Notes under the pieces: generated by a model
Told to the model about the DNA's origin: nothing
Seen by the model: the letters and a program-made list of their open reading frames with translations, nothing else
Database searches by the model: none
Shown: positions 37,064 to 46,115 of the stretch, piece by piece
Position numbering within the stretch: the stretch's first letter is position 1
Layout of the letters: the number at the start of each line of letters is the position of its first letter
Assembly (NCBI GenBank): GCA_024278935.1
Contig: JAJRSF010000034.1
Location: 1 to 60,930, forward strand
Source: Candidatus Zixiibacteriota bacterium
GTDB lineage: Bacteria > Zixibacteria > MSB-5A5 > GN15 > FEB-12
Length of the DNA: 60,930 bases
Direction: 5' to 3'
Position numbers and translations under genes: made by a program

Positions 37064-38278
37064 CTAACCGTTGAAAACCTTTATTAAATTCCACATAGGC
37101 ATAAAAATCGCCAAAGCCATAAGCAGTACAAAACCTGATATAATAACAGTCAAAACAGGCTCTAAAATAGCGGTAAGATGTCTTGAAGTATATTGTACTT
37201 CTTTTGAATAATGTTCTCCGACTTCCAGGAGCATCTTTTCAAGTGAACCGGACTCTAAACCTATTGATATCATCTGTTTGGCAAGTTCGGGGAAGAATAT
37301 AAATTTTGTCTGGAGTAGCTCATGTTCGGAGCCTTTTCGGAAAAGTTCTGCCAGTTTATTGATTTCTTTCTGAATCATGCTGTTGGTCACAGAATTTGTC
37401 AGGATATCAAGAGATTTAATAATCGGGAGTCCCGACTTATAAAGTATTTGAAACATAAGGGCAAATCTCGCTACATTTCCTTTGATAATGAGATTACCAA
37501 AGACCGGCATTTTGAGAAAAGTAGTGTCGATTGCCAATTTTCCAGCGGGTTTGCTCATTGTATATTTGTAGCCATAAATAATTGCCCCAATACCGGCAAG
37601 AATTATCCACCAATAGTTTGTGACAAAATTGCTCATTCCGACCATGATTTGGGTTGGTAATGGGAGAGCAGAGTCAAACGATGCATAAAAATCTGTGAAT
37701 TTTGGGACGACATATACCATGACAACTGTAAAAGCTAAAGCAATAATTGTTAAAACTATGAATGGATATCTCAGCCCTGATTTTATCAACCGAGAAATTT
37801 CCATCTCTTTTTCAAGCATCTTTGCGAGTTGATCAAGAATCTCATCTAGCTTACCTGACTCTTCGCCGGCAGCAATTGAACTGATATACACTTTTGAGAA
37901 AATTTTATCATGCACTTTCATGGCATCGGAAAGTGATTTCCCTGCCTGCACATCAGCATGAATTTTAGGAAGTGCCAGATTAAAAAGTGAATTCGGTTTG
38001 CCGATTTTAATGATTGATAACGATCTCAAAAGTGGGATACCCGCTCGGTACATTGTCGCAAGATTGTTTGTGAACATAATCAAATCTTCGAAATTTAGTT
38101 TATCGAACATTTTCAAAAATTCAAAAGTTGTCGATTCTTTTTTCTCGTCGATTGAAACAGGAATCAGATTATGGTTGGCAAGATATTCGGTGACTTGGTC
38201 TTTATCTTCAGCAACTAAATCACCAATATGCTCTTGTCCATTTTCTCTGATTGCTTTATAGACAAATTGGGTAGACAT
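37064..38278 (-). CDS. pilC: Type IV pilus inner-membrane platform protein PilC
   Basis: A 404-residue polytopic protein of the PilC/GspF family. Two T2SSF domains are visible: LIMFTNNLATMYRAGIPL with AAGEESGKLDEIL in the first half and ARFALMFQILYKSGLPII with GLESGSLEKMLLEVG in the second, with membrane helices near 170, 220 and 380. The start is MSTQFVYKA at 38278; an upstream in-frame extension would run into pilB. It begins one base after the pilB stop. Confidence 0.92.
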   Translation of the reverse strand: MSTQFVYKAIRENGQEHIGDLVAEDKDQVTEYLANHNLIPVSIDEKKESTTFEFLKMFDKLNFEDLIMFTNNLATMYRAGIPLLRSLSIIKIGKPNSLFNLALPKIHADVQAGKSLSDAMKVHDKIFSKVYISSIAAGEESGKLDEILDQLAKMLEKEMEISRLIKSGLRYPFIVLTIIALAFTVVMVYVVPKFTDFYASFDSALPLPTQIMVGMSNFVTNYWWIILAGIGAIIYGYKYTMSKPAGKLAIDTTFLKMPVFGNLIIKGNVARFALMFQILYKSGLPIIKSLDILTNSVTNSMIQKEINKLAELFRKGSEHELLQTKFIFFPELAKQMISIGLESGSLEKMLLEVGEHYSKEVQYTSRHLTAILEPVLTVIISGFVLLMALAIFMPMWNLIKVFNG

Positions 38279-38279
38279 C

Positions 38280-39815
38280 TTAGACCGTGACTTTCGGTTC
38301 TTGTACGTTTGTGTCAACTACTTCAAAAGCATCAATGTTGGAAGTCTCTTTGAGAAGTTCTTCGAGGCAGATTTGACCGGTAGCAATTTTTTTAAGACCC
38401 ATTTCAAAGAGAGGTACAAAACCATATTTCCGTGCTTCTTCTCTTAGAACATGCAACGAAGCATTAGAGAGGACTAATTCGGAAAGCACAGGATTGATTT
38501 CAAAGTATTCGTAAATTCCAGTAAGTCCGGCATAACCGGTCATGCGACATTTTGGGCATCCGGCACCTTTTTTGAAAACGAGACTGTCACTTATATCCAG
38601 AAGTCCTGCTTTCTCAAGTAAAGACTCAAGGGGTACATATTCCTCGGTGCAATTAGGACAATTTGTTCGTACCAGTCGTTGTGCTAAAACACCTTTGACT
38701 GCTGAGGCGACCAGATAATTTTCTATACCCATATCTACCAGTCGGGTCACGGCAGACGGAGCATCATTGGTGTGGATAGTTGTAAAGACAAGATGTCCGG
38801 TTAGTGATGACCGTATAGCCATGCTGGCAGTTTCGGAATCTCGTATCTCACCAATCATAATAGTGTCAGGGTTCTGTCGGAGTAGTGACCGCAATGCTGA
38901 TGGGAAAGTAAGACCTGATTTTTCATTTATCTGCACTTGCGTTATCAATGGCAATGAGTATTCGACCGGGTCTTCGACTGTCACAATATTTTTTTCAATC
39001 GTGTTGACATGTTGCAAAGTTGCGTAGAGTGTTGATGTTTTACCACTGGATGTCGGACCCGAAATAAGTATCAACCCTTCCGGTTTCTGAATTATGTTTT
39101 TCCAGCGTTTTTCCATCGGTTCACTTATACCAAGCTGATTAAAAGTGAGCGAAAGATTTTTTCTGTCCAAAATACGTATCACGATTTTTTCACCATGAAT
39201 AGTCGGAAGGGTAGAGACACGTAAATCAATAGATCTTCCGTCCATGCTCATCAGAAAGCGACCATCCTGCGGAAGTCTTTTTTCAGACACATCTAAATCA
39301 GCTGCAACTTTGATACGGGAAATCAATTCACTCTGCATCGATTTAGGTGGGGATGCTTCTTCACGCATAACTCCGGAAATACGATAACGAATTCGTATGC
39401 GAGATTCACCCGGTTCGATATGTACATCGGATGCATTTTCCCTAACTGCTTTTGAAATTATGATATTGACAAATGTTACAATCGGTGAATCTGTCTCGGC
39501 AGAATCGACAATGAATCCCTCTGAAGTTTCTTCGCTGGTTGTCTCTGTAGGTTCATCTGTCTCATGTATGATTTGAGATAGAGAGTCAGAGATGGAATAA
39601 TATTTTTCAATAGAATCATTTATTTCATAAATAGTCGTAATTGCTCGTTTAATATTAAGCCCGGTCTGGTATTTGATTTCATCAATCGCAATAATATTGA
39701 GCGGGTCAGCCATGGCGATAGTAAGAGTCTTACCGATCATAAAAATCGGTATCAGAGTGTAGCGTCTGGCGAGTTCAACTGAGACATGCTGTAAAATATT
39801 CGGATCGATAACCAT
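38280..39815 (-). CDS. PilB ATPase portion
   Basis: A 511-residue reading frame from ATG 39815, carrying part of the N-terminal domain (PNILQHVSVELARRYTLIPI) and the complete ATPase. It could be expressed by itself if that ATG were used, but no ribosome site precedes it and the true start is probably 40015. Catalytic motifs are intact. Confidence 0.8.
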   Translation of the reverse strand: MVIDPNILQHVSVELARRYTLIPIFMIGKTLTIAMADPLNIIAIDEIKYQTGLNIKRAITTIYEINDSIEKYYSISDSLSQIIHETDEPTETTSEETSEGFIVDSAETDSPIVTFVNIIISKAVRENASDVHIEPGESRIRIRYRISGVMREEASPPKSMQSELISRIKVAADLDVSEKRLPQDGRFLMSMDGRSIDLRVSTLPTIHGEKIVIRILDRKNLSLTFNQLGISEPMEKRWKNIIQKPEGLILISGPTSSGKTSTLYATLQHVNTIEKNIVTVEDPVEYSLPLITQVQINEKSGLTFPSALRSLLRQNPDTIMIGEIRDSETASMAIRSSLTGHLVFTTIHTNDAPSAVTRLVDMGIENYLVASAVKGVLAQRLVRTNCPNCTEEYVPLESLLEKAGLLDISDSLVFKKGAGCPKCRMTGYAGLTGIYEYFEINPVLSELVLSNASLHVLREEARKYGFVPLFEMGLKKIATGQICLEELLKETSNIDAFEVVDTNVQEPKVTV

Positions 39816-40015
39816 CGATGATAACGAGATTTTAGGTATTGAAAGCCGTTCCGATACTGTATCTATCAGTTGGTCCTCGTTTATATAACCTTTTCAACTA
39901 GTACATCACCCAACCGTTTACCGGAAAAATTCTGCATTTGCAGACCTTCTTCCAGCTGTTCAACAGTGATAAGCCCTTTTTCTATTAAGAGATCGCCGAT
40001 TTTTTTCTTAGCCAT
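38280..40015 (-). pseudogene. pilB: Type IV pilus extension ATPase PilB, frameshifted near the N-terminus
   Basis: Cytoplasmic hexameric ATPase that powers pilus assembly. The intact frame from 39815 holds the Walker A GPTSSGKTSTLY, Asp box, Walker B MIGEIRDSETA, and the four-Cys zinc motif NCPNC...GCPKC. The expected MshEN N-terminal domain lies upstream from ATG 40015 (KKKIGDLLIEKGLITVEQL) but shifts frame at the A4 run read at 39891-39894. Restoring one A gives VEKGYINEDQLIDTV running into MVIDPN. Hence one base is lost, in a homopolymer, which is the commonest sequencing error and also a common mutation. Confidence 0.75.
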
Positions 40016-40176
40016 AATACCTGTTTGTTTTTAAGCGTTTTTTAAGTTATCATTGCACTTATCGGTTTGTCTGTCGAATACTGTAGATAGAGATTCGTAA
40101 TAAAATTGATAATGGAGCAAAATATTGCTTCCTGACGATATGTTGCTGAATGACAATAATATAAATGTGAGTTTTG

Positions 40177-41787
40177 ATGTATTTGAAAAATAACTATCTA
40201 ATCCTAATTCTATTCGGTTTTCTGTTAATGACCGCAAAACCGATCATGGCTGAAAACAGCTCCTTGCTTGATACTCTTGATTGTGATGGCAGGCTGATTG
40301 ATTCTATCGTTATTGAAAATCGAAATATTTATGATGTATCCGATAAACGGTATGATAAGTTTTTATTTAAAGCTGCGAATAAAATACATCAGACAACCCA
40401 GAAAAATATTATCGCCCGAGAATTATTGTTTGACACCGGAGAAGAATTTTCTCAAGAGTTAGCAGAAGAGACCGCAAGAATTTTACGTCAACGTTTTGTC
40501 TTATACGATGCCTGGATAGAAAAAGAATTATATGCTAATGGTAAACTGCTTGTTCGGGTAGTAACAATTGACAGATGGTCTTTGTCTGGTGGGGTGGATG
40601 TTCGACGAGAAGGGAATGAAAATCAAATAAAAATTGGTCTTCTGGAAAAAAATCTGCTCGGACGCAATCGTCTTGTTTCTTATCACTATATAAACAGATC
40701 AGACGAAGGAAGCTATTCTGATGCATCGACGGAAGATAAGCGGATTTTTGGGAAAAAGCTTGAGGGAAGATTTGCTTTAAGTACTAATCCTTTGGGTAAG
40801 TTTACACAGTTTATGCTGCAAAAACCATATTATGATTTAAATCAACAATTTGGTTTTCGTCTCTTGGTCTCCAATAATAAAGGAAGAGTAGATTATTACT
40901 CAAATGATACTCTAATCTCGCAATCGTTTTACAAAGGGAATCGTGCAGAGTCTGACCTGTTTTATCGGTTTGGTTCTTATCGTGAAAAAGTTCAATTACA
41001 ACTTAAATATATTTATAATTATGAAACGAATGAATCAGACAGTTTGTCATCAACAGCAATATTAGATACCATGTACCATGCCGTAAAAGTAAGTGTTGGC
41101 TATACAACTTATGAATACCATAAGAAATACAATATCGATGGGTTCAACTATACCGAAGATTATAATGGCGGAGTTCTTTTGTCCGTTGCGTATCAGCTGG
41201 TTTACTCTATTAGTGCTTTTGATAAGTTGTACAACCTTGTCAGTATGAGAATGTCTAAAAACCTGATTACTCAAAATTCACTGCTTACACTTCAGTATGT
41301 TTACGTGCATTGGGGGCATGACTCTCAAAAGCTACGATCACTGACTGCCCTGAATCTGAAATATTATAATCAGGCTATAGATGGTATTACCTTTGCAAGT
41401 AATCTGGATTATCGGGCAGATAAAAGTTCTCTCTCTTTTGATCTTGTAAATCTTGGCGGTACGACCGGCTTGAGAGGTATTGATAAGTTTTTTCTCACCG
41501 GCGATAAACGATTAGTCTTAAATACAGAGATTCGTTTAGCACCTATAGTCTCATTTTTATCCTTCAATATTGGGATGGCTGTTTTTACAGATATTGGGAG
41601 TATCATTCATGAAGGTGAAGATTTCATGTTGTCAGAGTCGATTGCAAGTGTCGGGGCAGGCTTTCGTATTGCCTTTGATAGGTCATCTCGGAACGTAATT
41701 CGTCTTGATTTTGCACATACACAAAACAATGGATGGCAGCTCTCTTTTGGTACCGGGCAGTACTTTAGGGCGCAAGACCAACTTTGA
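40177..41787 (+). CDS. Omp85-like outer-membrane protein
   Basis: A 536-residue protein with signal peptide (helix about 7-24, ending IMA), a POTRA-like region near residues 30-120 (LFDTGEEFSQELAEETARILRQ), and a C-terminal barrel from about 160. The stretch GGTTGLRGIDKFFLTGDKRLVLNTEIRL is the surface-antigen (BamA C-terminal) signature, given here in part, and the last strand ends near FGTGQYF. It is likely an Omp85/TamA-type insertase or transporter; the single POTRA suggests a small member. Start is ATG 40177, preceded by GTGAG. Confidence 0.72.
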   Translation: MYLKNNYLILILFGFLLMTAKPIMAENSSLLDTLDCDGRLIDSIVIENRNIYDVSDKRYDKFLFKAANKIHQTTQKNIIARELLFDTGEEFSQELAEETARILRQRFVLYDAWIEKELYANGKLLVRVVTIDRWSLSGGVDVRREGNENQIKIGLLEKNLLGRNRLVSYHYINRSDEGSYSDASTEDKRIFGKKLEGRFALSTNPLGKFTQFMLQKPYYDLNQQFGFRLLVSNNKGRVDYYSNDTLISQSFYKGNRAESDLFYRFGSYREKVQLQLKYIYNYETNESDSLSSTAILDTMYHAVKVSVGYTTYEYHKKYNIDGFNYTEDYNGGVLLSVAYQLVYSISAFDKLYNLVSMRMSKNLITQNSLLTLQYVYVHWGHDSQKLRSLTALNLKYYNQAIDGITFASNLDYRADKSSLSFDLVNLGGTTGLRGIDKFFLTGDKRLVLNTEIRLAPIVSFLSFNIGMAVFTDIGSIIHEGEDFMLSESIASVGAGFRIAFDRSSRNVIRLDFAHTQNNGWQLSFGTGQYFRAQDQL

Positions 41788-41979
41788 CCTTGACAAGCCA
41801 ATGAATTACAATACATTAGATATGTACATATAGCGTTAATCTCTTTTAATAGGTTTTCTCAGTAATACTTCACTATTTGGAACAATTCTTGTTATATCTT
41901 ATGTTATAAGAGTGTGTAGGAATTTAAGAATAAAATTAATCAGAACATTGTTGGTTGCTCATATATGAATAGGAAACAA

Positions 41980-44004
41980 ATGCAAATCCGATTACTCAGT
42001 TTTATAGCTTTTGCTTTTCTCCTTAGTATCTCATCGCTATCTGCTGCGACAAATCGATATGCTGAGAATACTGTTTTGCACCAGATTGAAAATGATTATC
42101 TGGTCGGTAATATTAGCCTTGATGATAAAGTGTTACTTCAAGTAAACAGCATTAAGCAACCTGATAATACCCCTGTTCAGTATCTTTCAACGTCATCTAT
42201 GTTGTCAGGGCAAGGGCTTCGCGAAGCAACGCTGGCACTTATCGAAATGAGAAAAGTTTGGGAGCTACTAGAAATTTCGACCCAGAATTCTATATCTGCA
42301 ACTTTAACTCGAACAGAAACTGAATTTACTTTAATCTCTCCATCCGGTTTTTTCAAATTCCATTATGGCACTTCAGGTACCTCTGCGGTTCCTCTTTTGG
42401 ATGCCGATTCTGATCTCGTACCCGATTTTGTTGAACAATGTATTTCTTACTGTGATTCCAGTTTGGCAAAACAGTTAGAAATGGGTTTTTTGCCTCCTCC
42501 ATCTGATGGTCTTGCTGGTGGCGACTCTTTGTATGATGTCTATTTTCAGTCGATGGCTTTTTATGGTTATGCTGTGCCTGAAGGACTGGGGAGCTATCCG
42601 TGGAATGATCAATATAGTCATCTCGTTTTAAATAATGATTTTATAGGATTTCCTCCGAACTCAGACCCGGAAGGGTTAGTTGCCGGTGCTGCAAAAGCAA
42701 CTGCCGCTCATGAATTTCATCATGCAATTCAATTTGGCTATGATGCTAATGAAGATATTTGGGCTATGGAAGCCGGGGCTACGTTTATTGAAGAAATTGT
42801 ATTTGATCTGGTCAATGATAACTACGGTTATCTTGATGACTTTTTGGACTTTCCGCATACATCGCTTATGGATGTCGGGGGGTTACATATGTATGGTGCT
42901 TTTGTCTGGCCATTGTATCTTGCCCAAAAATTTGATACTTCGCTTTATCTTGCCTCATGGGAAGGAGCCCGATATGATGATCTGTTTGTATCGCTCGGTG
43001 ACTCTCTTCTGGCAAATTATGGATGGACATTAGATGCTGCTTATACTGATTTTTCTTACTGGATTTATAGCACTGCTTCATTTGACGATGGCAATCATTT
43101 TACCGAAGCTGCCAACTACGACCCTATTGCTATAAGTGCGACACATATTACTTATCCTGTTGGGATAACGAATTCCGTTTCAAGTGTCGGTGGCTATGCT
43201 TCGGAGTATATTACTTTTTACCCCGGTGCCGCGGCAGGGAAGTTAAAGCTGACATTTAATGGTTCGGATTCTCGTAACTGGTCAGCTTATGTTATCAAGT
43301 CTATGACTGCCAACGATCATACTGTTGCAACAATCTCTCTAGATACTTTGACCCAAGAGGGTGAAATCTTAGTAAGCGATTTTCATGATTATTATTCTGT
43401 GACTCTTGTTGGAGTCAACCTTGATGAATATTCTTCAGCGGTTCTGTTTACATATTCTGCCGAGATATTACCATTTGAATTATCTCTTTCAGTGATATCG
43501 CCTATCGACCCATTTGTTTATTCAGGAGGAGTTCGTTCGGTAGATGTCTTAGTTCGTAATACTGCGCCGGTGAACGATATTGTAAACTTAATCTATTACG
43601 ATTCCGATGGGTGGCTTCCGTTGGACACTTTTGCTTTTGCCTTAGCTTCGGGTGATAGTTCTATCGTTTCTCTCGATGTTACTCCACAGCAAGGGACACC
43701 AATCGGGGAGACAGCAATCTTGTCTTTTAAAGCAGAATCATGGGGTGACCCGACAGTCTTTGATTTACAGACCAAATTAAGTCAGATAAGTTTATACCGT
43801 GGTGATTTTGATTTTTCAGGTGAGATTGATATCTCTGATCTTGTTTATGCTGTCGATTTTATCTTTACAGGCGGTCCAACACCAATTCCTAATGAATTCG
43901 CAGGAGATATTGAATGCTCCAATGCGACAGATATTTCTGATTTAGTATATCTTGTAGACTTTATCTTTACCGGTGGTCCCGGGTCACCTTGTAATCCTTA
44001 CTAA
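41980..44004 (+). CDS. Secreted zinc metalloprotease, MXAN_6640-like, with dockerin-like tail
   Basis: A 674-residue exported protein with a signal peptide ending SLSA. The zinc motif HEFHH (in AAHEFHHAIQFGYDAN) with the downstream WAMEAGATFIEE glutamate fits the gluzincin pattern of the MXAN_6640 putative metalloprotease family. The middle is beta-rich. The last 70 residues hold two dockerin-like Ca-binding repeats, GDFDFSGEIDISDLVYAVDF and the related NATDISDLVYLVDF, each ending FIFTGGP. ATG 41980 has AGGA upstream; an in-frame ATG at 41965 has none. Confidence 0.8.
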   Translation: MQIRLLSFIAFAFLLSISSLSAATNRYAENTVLHQIENDYLVGNISLDDKVLLQVNSIKQPDNTPVQYLSTSSMLSGQGLREATLALIEMRKVWELLEISTQNSISATLTRTETEFTLISPSGFFKFHYGTSGTSAVPLLDADSDLVPDFVEQCISYCDSSLAKQLEMGFLPPPSDGLAGGDSLYDVYFQSMAFYGYAVPEGLGSYPWNDQYSHLVLNNDFIGFPPNSDPEGLVAGAAKATAAHEFHHAIQFGYDANEDIWAMEAGATFIEEIVFDLVNDNYGYLDDFLDFPHTSLMDVGGLHMYGAFVWPLYLAQKFDTSLYLASWEGARYDDLFVSLGDSLLANYGWTLDAAYTDFSYWIYSTASFDDGNHFTEAANYDPIAISATHITYPVGITNSVSSVGGYASEYITFYPGAAAGKLKLTFNGSDSRNWSAYVIKSMTANDHTVATISLDTLTQEGEILVSDFHDYYSVTLVGVNLDEYSSAVLFTYSAEILPFELSLSVISPIDPFVYSGGVRSVDVLVRNTAPVNDIVNLIYYDSDGWLPLDTFAFALASGDSSIVSLDVTPQQGTPIGETAILSFKAESWGDPTVFDLQTKLSQISLYRGDFDFSGEIDISDLVYAVDFIFTGGPTPIPNEFAGDIECSNATDISDLVYLVDFIFTGGPGSPCNPY

Positions 44005-44107
44005 TATTTTAGTTGACAACGGTTTAAATAAAAATTACACTTTATATATGTTTTAACCGCCAAACAGTTGAAAGGGATTTTAGCTGTAATTATTGAGAGG
44101 GGGATTA

Positions 44108-44311
44108 ATGGATAACGGATTTAAACCGAAGTTCTTAATCTGCACAGAATGTAATGAAGAGTTTGTCTTTACGATCCAAGCTCAGGAGTATTTTGCTGAG
44201 CGGGGATACTCAGAAGACCCAAAGCGATGTAAGTCCTGTCATACTACGTACAAAAAAGTACAAAGGAATGGGAAACCACAGGGACAAACTGAGATTCAAT
44301 ATCGAGATTAA
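44108..44311 (+). CDS. Small zinc-ribbon protein
   Basis: A 67-residue protein with ICTEC and RCKSC, a two-CxxC zinc ribbon separated by a 22-residue FVFTIQAQEYFAERGY segment. This matches the small zinc-ribbon family often found near cold-shock or RNA-binding proteins; function unknown. ATG 44108 is chosen over an upstream TTG because GAGAGGGGG (44095-44103) lies just before it. A terminator follows two bases after the stop. Confidence 0.85.
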   Translation: MDNGFKPKFLICTECNEEFVFTIQAQEYFAERGYSEDPKRCKSCHTTYKKVQRNGKPQGQTEIQYRD

Positions 44312-44312
44312 C

Positions 44313-44345
44313 AAAAAACCCCGAGCAGTAATTGTTCGGGGTTTT
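44313..44345 (+). terminator. Rho-independent terminator after the zinc-ribbon gene
   Basis: AAAACCCCGAGC and GTTCGGGGTTTT form a strong stem (about 44315-44345) with T-runs on both strands. It could also serve the convergent M6 protease gene. Confidence 0.85.
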
Positions 44346-44369
44346 CTGTAACAAGGAGTGCAAGAAGAT

Positions 44370-44900
44370 TTATTTTATCATAGTCATTTTCTTTGACTCT
44401 ACATTATTATTGATTGTTAATCTATACAAATAAATACCAGAACCTACTTCACTTCCAGAGTTACTGGTACCATCCCATTGAACTCGATTCTCACCAGCAA
44501 AAACTTCATCATCAAGTAAACTTTTTACTACTTGCCCAGCTATATTATAAACTTCCAAAACTGCATGTCCGTTTGAAGGAACGTAGAAATTTATTGTTGT
44601 AGACGGGTTAAAAGGGTTCGGATAGTTTTGCGATAAAGAAAATTCAGTCGGTAAGTTTATTTCATCTTCAATACCTGCTGCTAAACCAACATTCAGATCA
44701 GCTGTGATGATTCCGCTATTAGAACTTATGTTCTCTATTGCGATAAAAGAAATTCCATCGGTATAACTGTCAGACTTTGTCGAAGAAACAGCGTTCAACG
44801 AAGTCTTGTTCAAACCGCCCGGGAATACATCGTTGCCATCACCAATGTCGTTGTTATGTTCAAGTTCGTACAGACCATCGGCTTGTTCTAAAGCAACCAT
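44370..44900 (-). CDS. C-terminal sorting portion of the M6 protease
   Basis: A 176-residue open frame from an internal ATG. It contains the last part of the M6-type domain and the QNYPNPFNPSTTI sorting module ending YLYRLTINN and KKMTMIK. The 66 codons between the TAA and this ATG also encode conserved M6 sequence, so this is not an independent gene. Confidence 0.55.
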   Translation of the reverse strand: MVALEQADGLYELEHNNDIGDGNDVFPGGLNKTSLNAVSSTKSDSYTDGISFIAIENISSNSGIITADLNVGLAAGIEDEINLPTEFSLSQNYPNPFNPSTTINFYVPSNGHAVLEVYNIAGQVVKSLLDDEVFAGENRVQWDGTSNSGSEVGSGIYLYRLTINNNVESKKMTMIK

Positions 44901-45098
44901 ATAATGACTGACGTCTGATAAACCCGGATACCATTCGGCGGTATTGTTTGCCTTGGCATCATCGATATGCCAAACAAGTAAGCCTGAATTTGTAAGGTAT
45001 GTATCGTAGCCGGTTTGTTGTCTGTTTTCAACTAGGAAATATTCATTCCCAATATTACCGGATGTCCAGAGGCGATAGACCTCACCTGATGATTCTAC

Positions 45099-46100
45099 TT
45101 AATTGATGATCTTTCCGGTTGTGTTGGCAGTGATGTTTGTTGCTGATGTAAATCCGAGTTGTATACGACTCCATGCACATGGATGAGCAGGTCGTCCGCC
45201 GTTACCGTTAGGACCTAACCAACTTCCGTAAGCCATGATCCCCCATTTGCCGATCCCAATAGAGGTTCCGTCGGTATCGTATAAATCAGGGAGACCAAAT
45301 CCATGACCAAATTCATGGCAGAAAACACCAATAGTCATGTCGCCAACTGTGTTGATATATTCAGGCATAATTGTAAAACTTGAAACACGAACACCATCGT
45401 TGGTCAATTTTGGAATAATTCCCCATTTGTGTGACCAAACATCATCATTGCTTCCTGTGACTTCAGCACCTTGACCCGAGTGAACGATTGCTAATACATC
45501 AACATAGCCATCGTTGTCATTATCGTAATTTGAAAAATCAACTGATGCATCTACGAGGCTAACTAAATCTTCAGTTAACTTCTGAGTATTGTTCGGGTAA
45601 GATCCGGTTCCATTTTCACCGTTTACATAATATGCATATGTTTGAGGTGCGGTGACCCATCCAAGTGATGATGGAAGGTTTACTGTCATCAGATCAAGTT
45701 GACCGTAAGAAATTTCATCATAGTAATCATGGACAGTGTATCCATTTGAATCAAACAATAATGAATCAAAAAAGACCGCAGGTGTAGAACTTGGTTTATC
45801 GGAGAACTCTACTAAAATCGCAAGTACTCTAAATTGACCTGAGACTTGTGGTGAAAAGTCTACCGAACTTTTGGCGTTATTGTATATTTTTTCGTAAATA
45901 TCTTCGTCGGTACAAATACCTTTAGCGTGCATTTCATCTAAGTTGGTGATAAAATATGGTAGCTCGGCATTGGCTGCTTCGGCATCTTCAATCATCTGAG
46001 GATGAGGAGGCATCGCGTTTGTTAAGTTACAACTTGCTATTATAATGATGCCGGTCATTATCAGAAATCTAAACGTACTGTTTTTCAAAATTTGTAGCAT
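45099..46100 (-). CDS. Catalytic portion of the M6 protease
   Basis: A 333-residue product holding signal peptide, propeptide region and the full HExxH domain, cut in the domain following the active site. It would lack the sorting signal needed for surface attachment. RBS AAGGAGTATACG precedes ATG 46100. Confidence 0.7.
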   Translation of the reverse strand: MLQILKNSTFRFLIMTGIIIIASCNLTNAMPPHPQMIEDAEAANAELPYFITNLDEMHAKGICTDEDIYEKIYNNAKSSVDFSPQVSGQFRVLAILVEFSDKPSSTPAVFFDSLLFDSNGYTVHDYYDEISYGQLDLMTVNLPSSLGWVTAPQTYAYYVNGENGTGSYPNNTQKLTEDLVSLVDASVDFSNYDNDNDGYVDVLAIVHSGQGAEVTGSNDDVWSHKWGIIPKLTNDGVRVSSFTIMPEYINTVGDMTIGVFCHEFGHGFGLPDLYDTDGTSIGIGKWGIMAYGSWLGPNGNGGRPAHPCAWSRIQLGFTSATNITANTTGKIIN

Positions 46101-46115
46101 CGTATACTCCTTGTG

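Larger units (their letters stand above)
44370..46100 (-). pseudogene. M6-family metalloprotease with sorting domain and an in-frame TAA
   Basis: An exported protease of the immune inhibitor A (M6) family. The 577-codon frame has a signal peptide, the zinc motif HEFGHGFGLPDLYDTDG near residue 265, GIMAYGSW, then after a TAA at 45099-45101 continues VESSGEVYRLWTSGN, NEYFLVENRQQTGYD and GLLVWHIDD. These are standard for M6 proteases. The C-terminal 85 residues (FSLSQNYPNPFNPSTTINF to KKMTMIK) are a Por/T9SS-type sorting domain. The TAA replaces a residue in the loop before VESSG. The gene follows the PorV-like gene by 15 bases. Confidence 0.75.
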
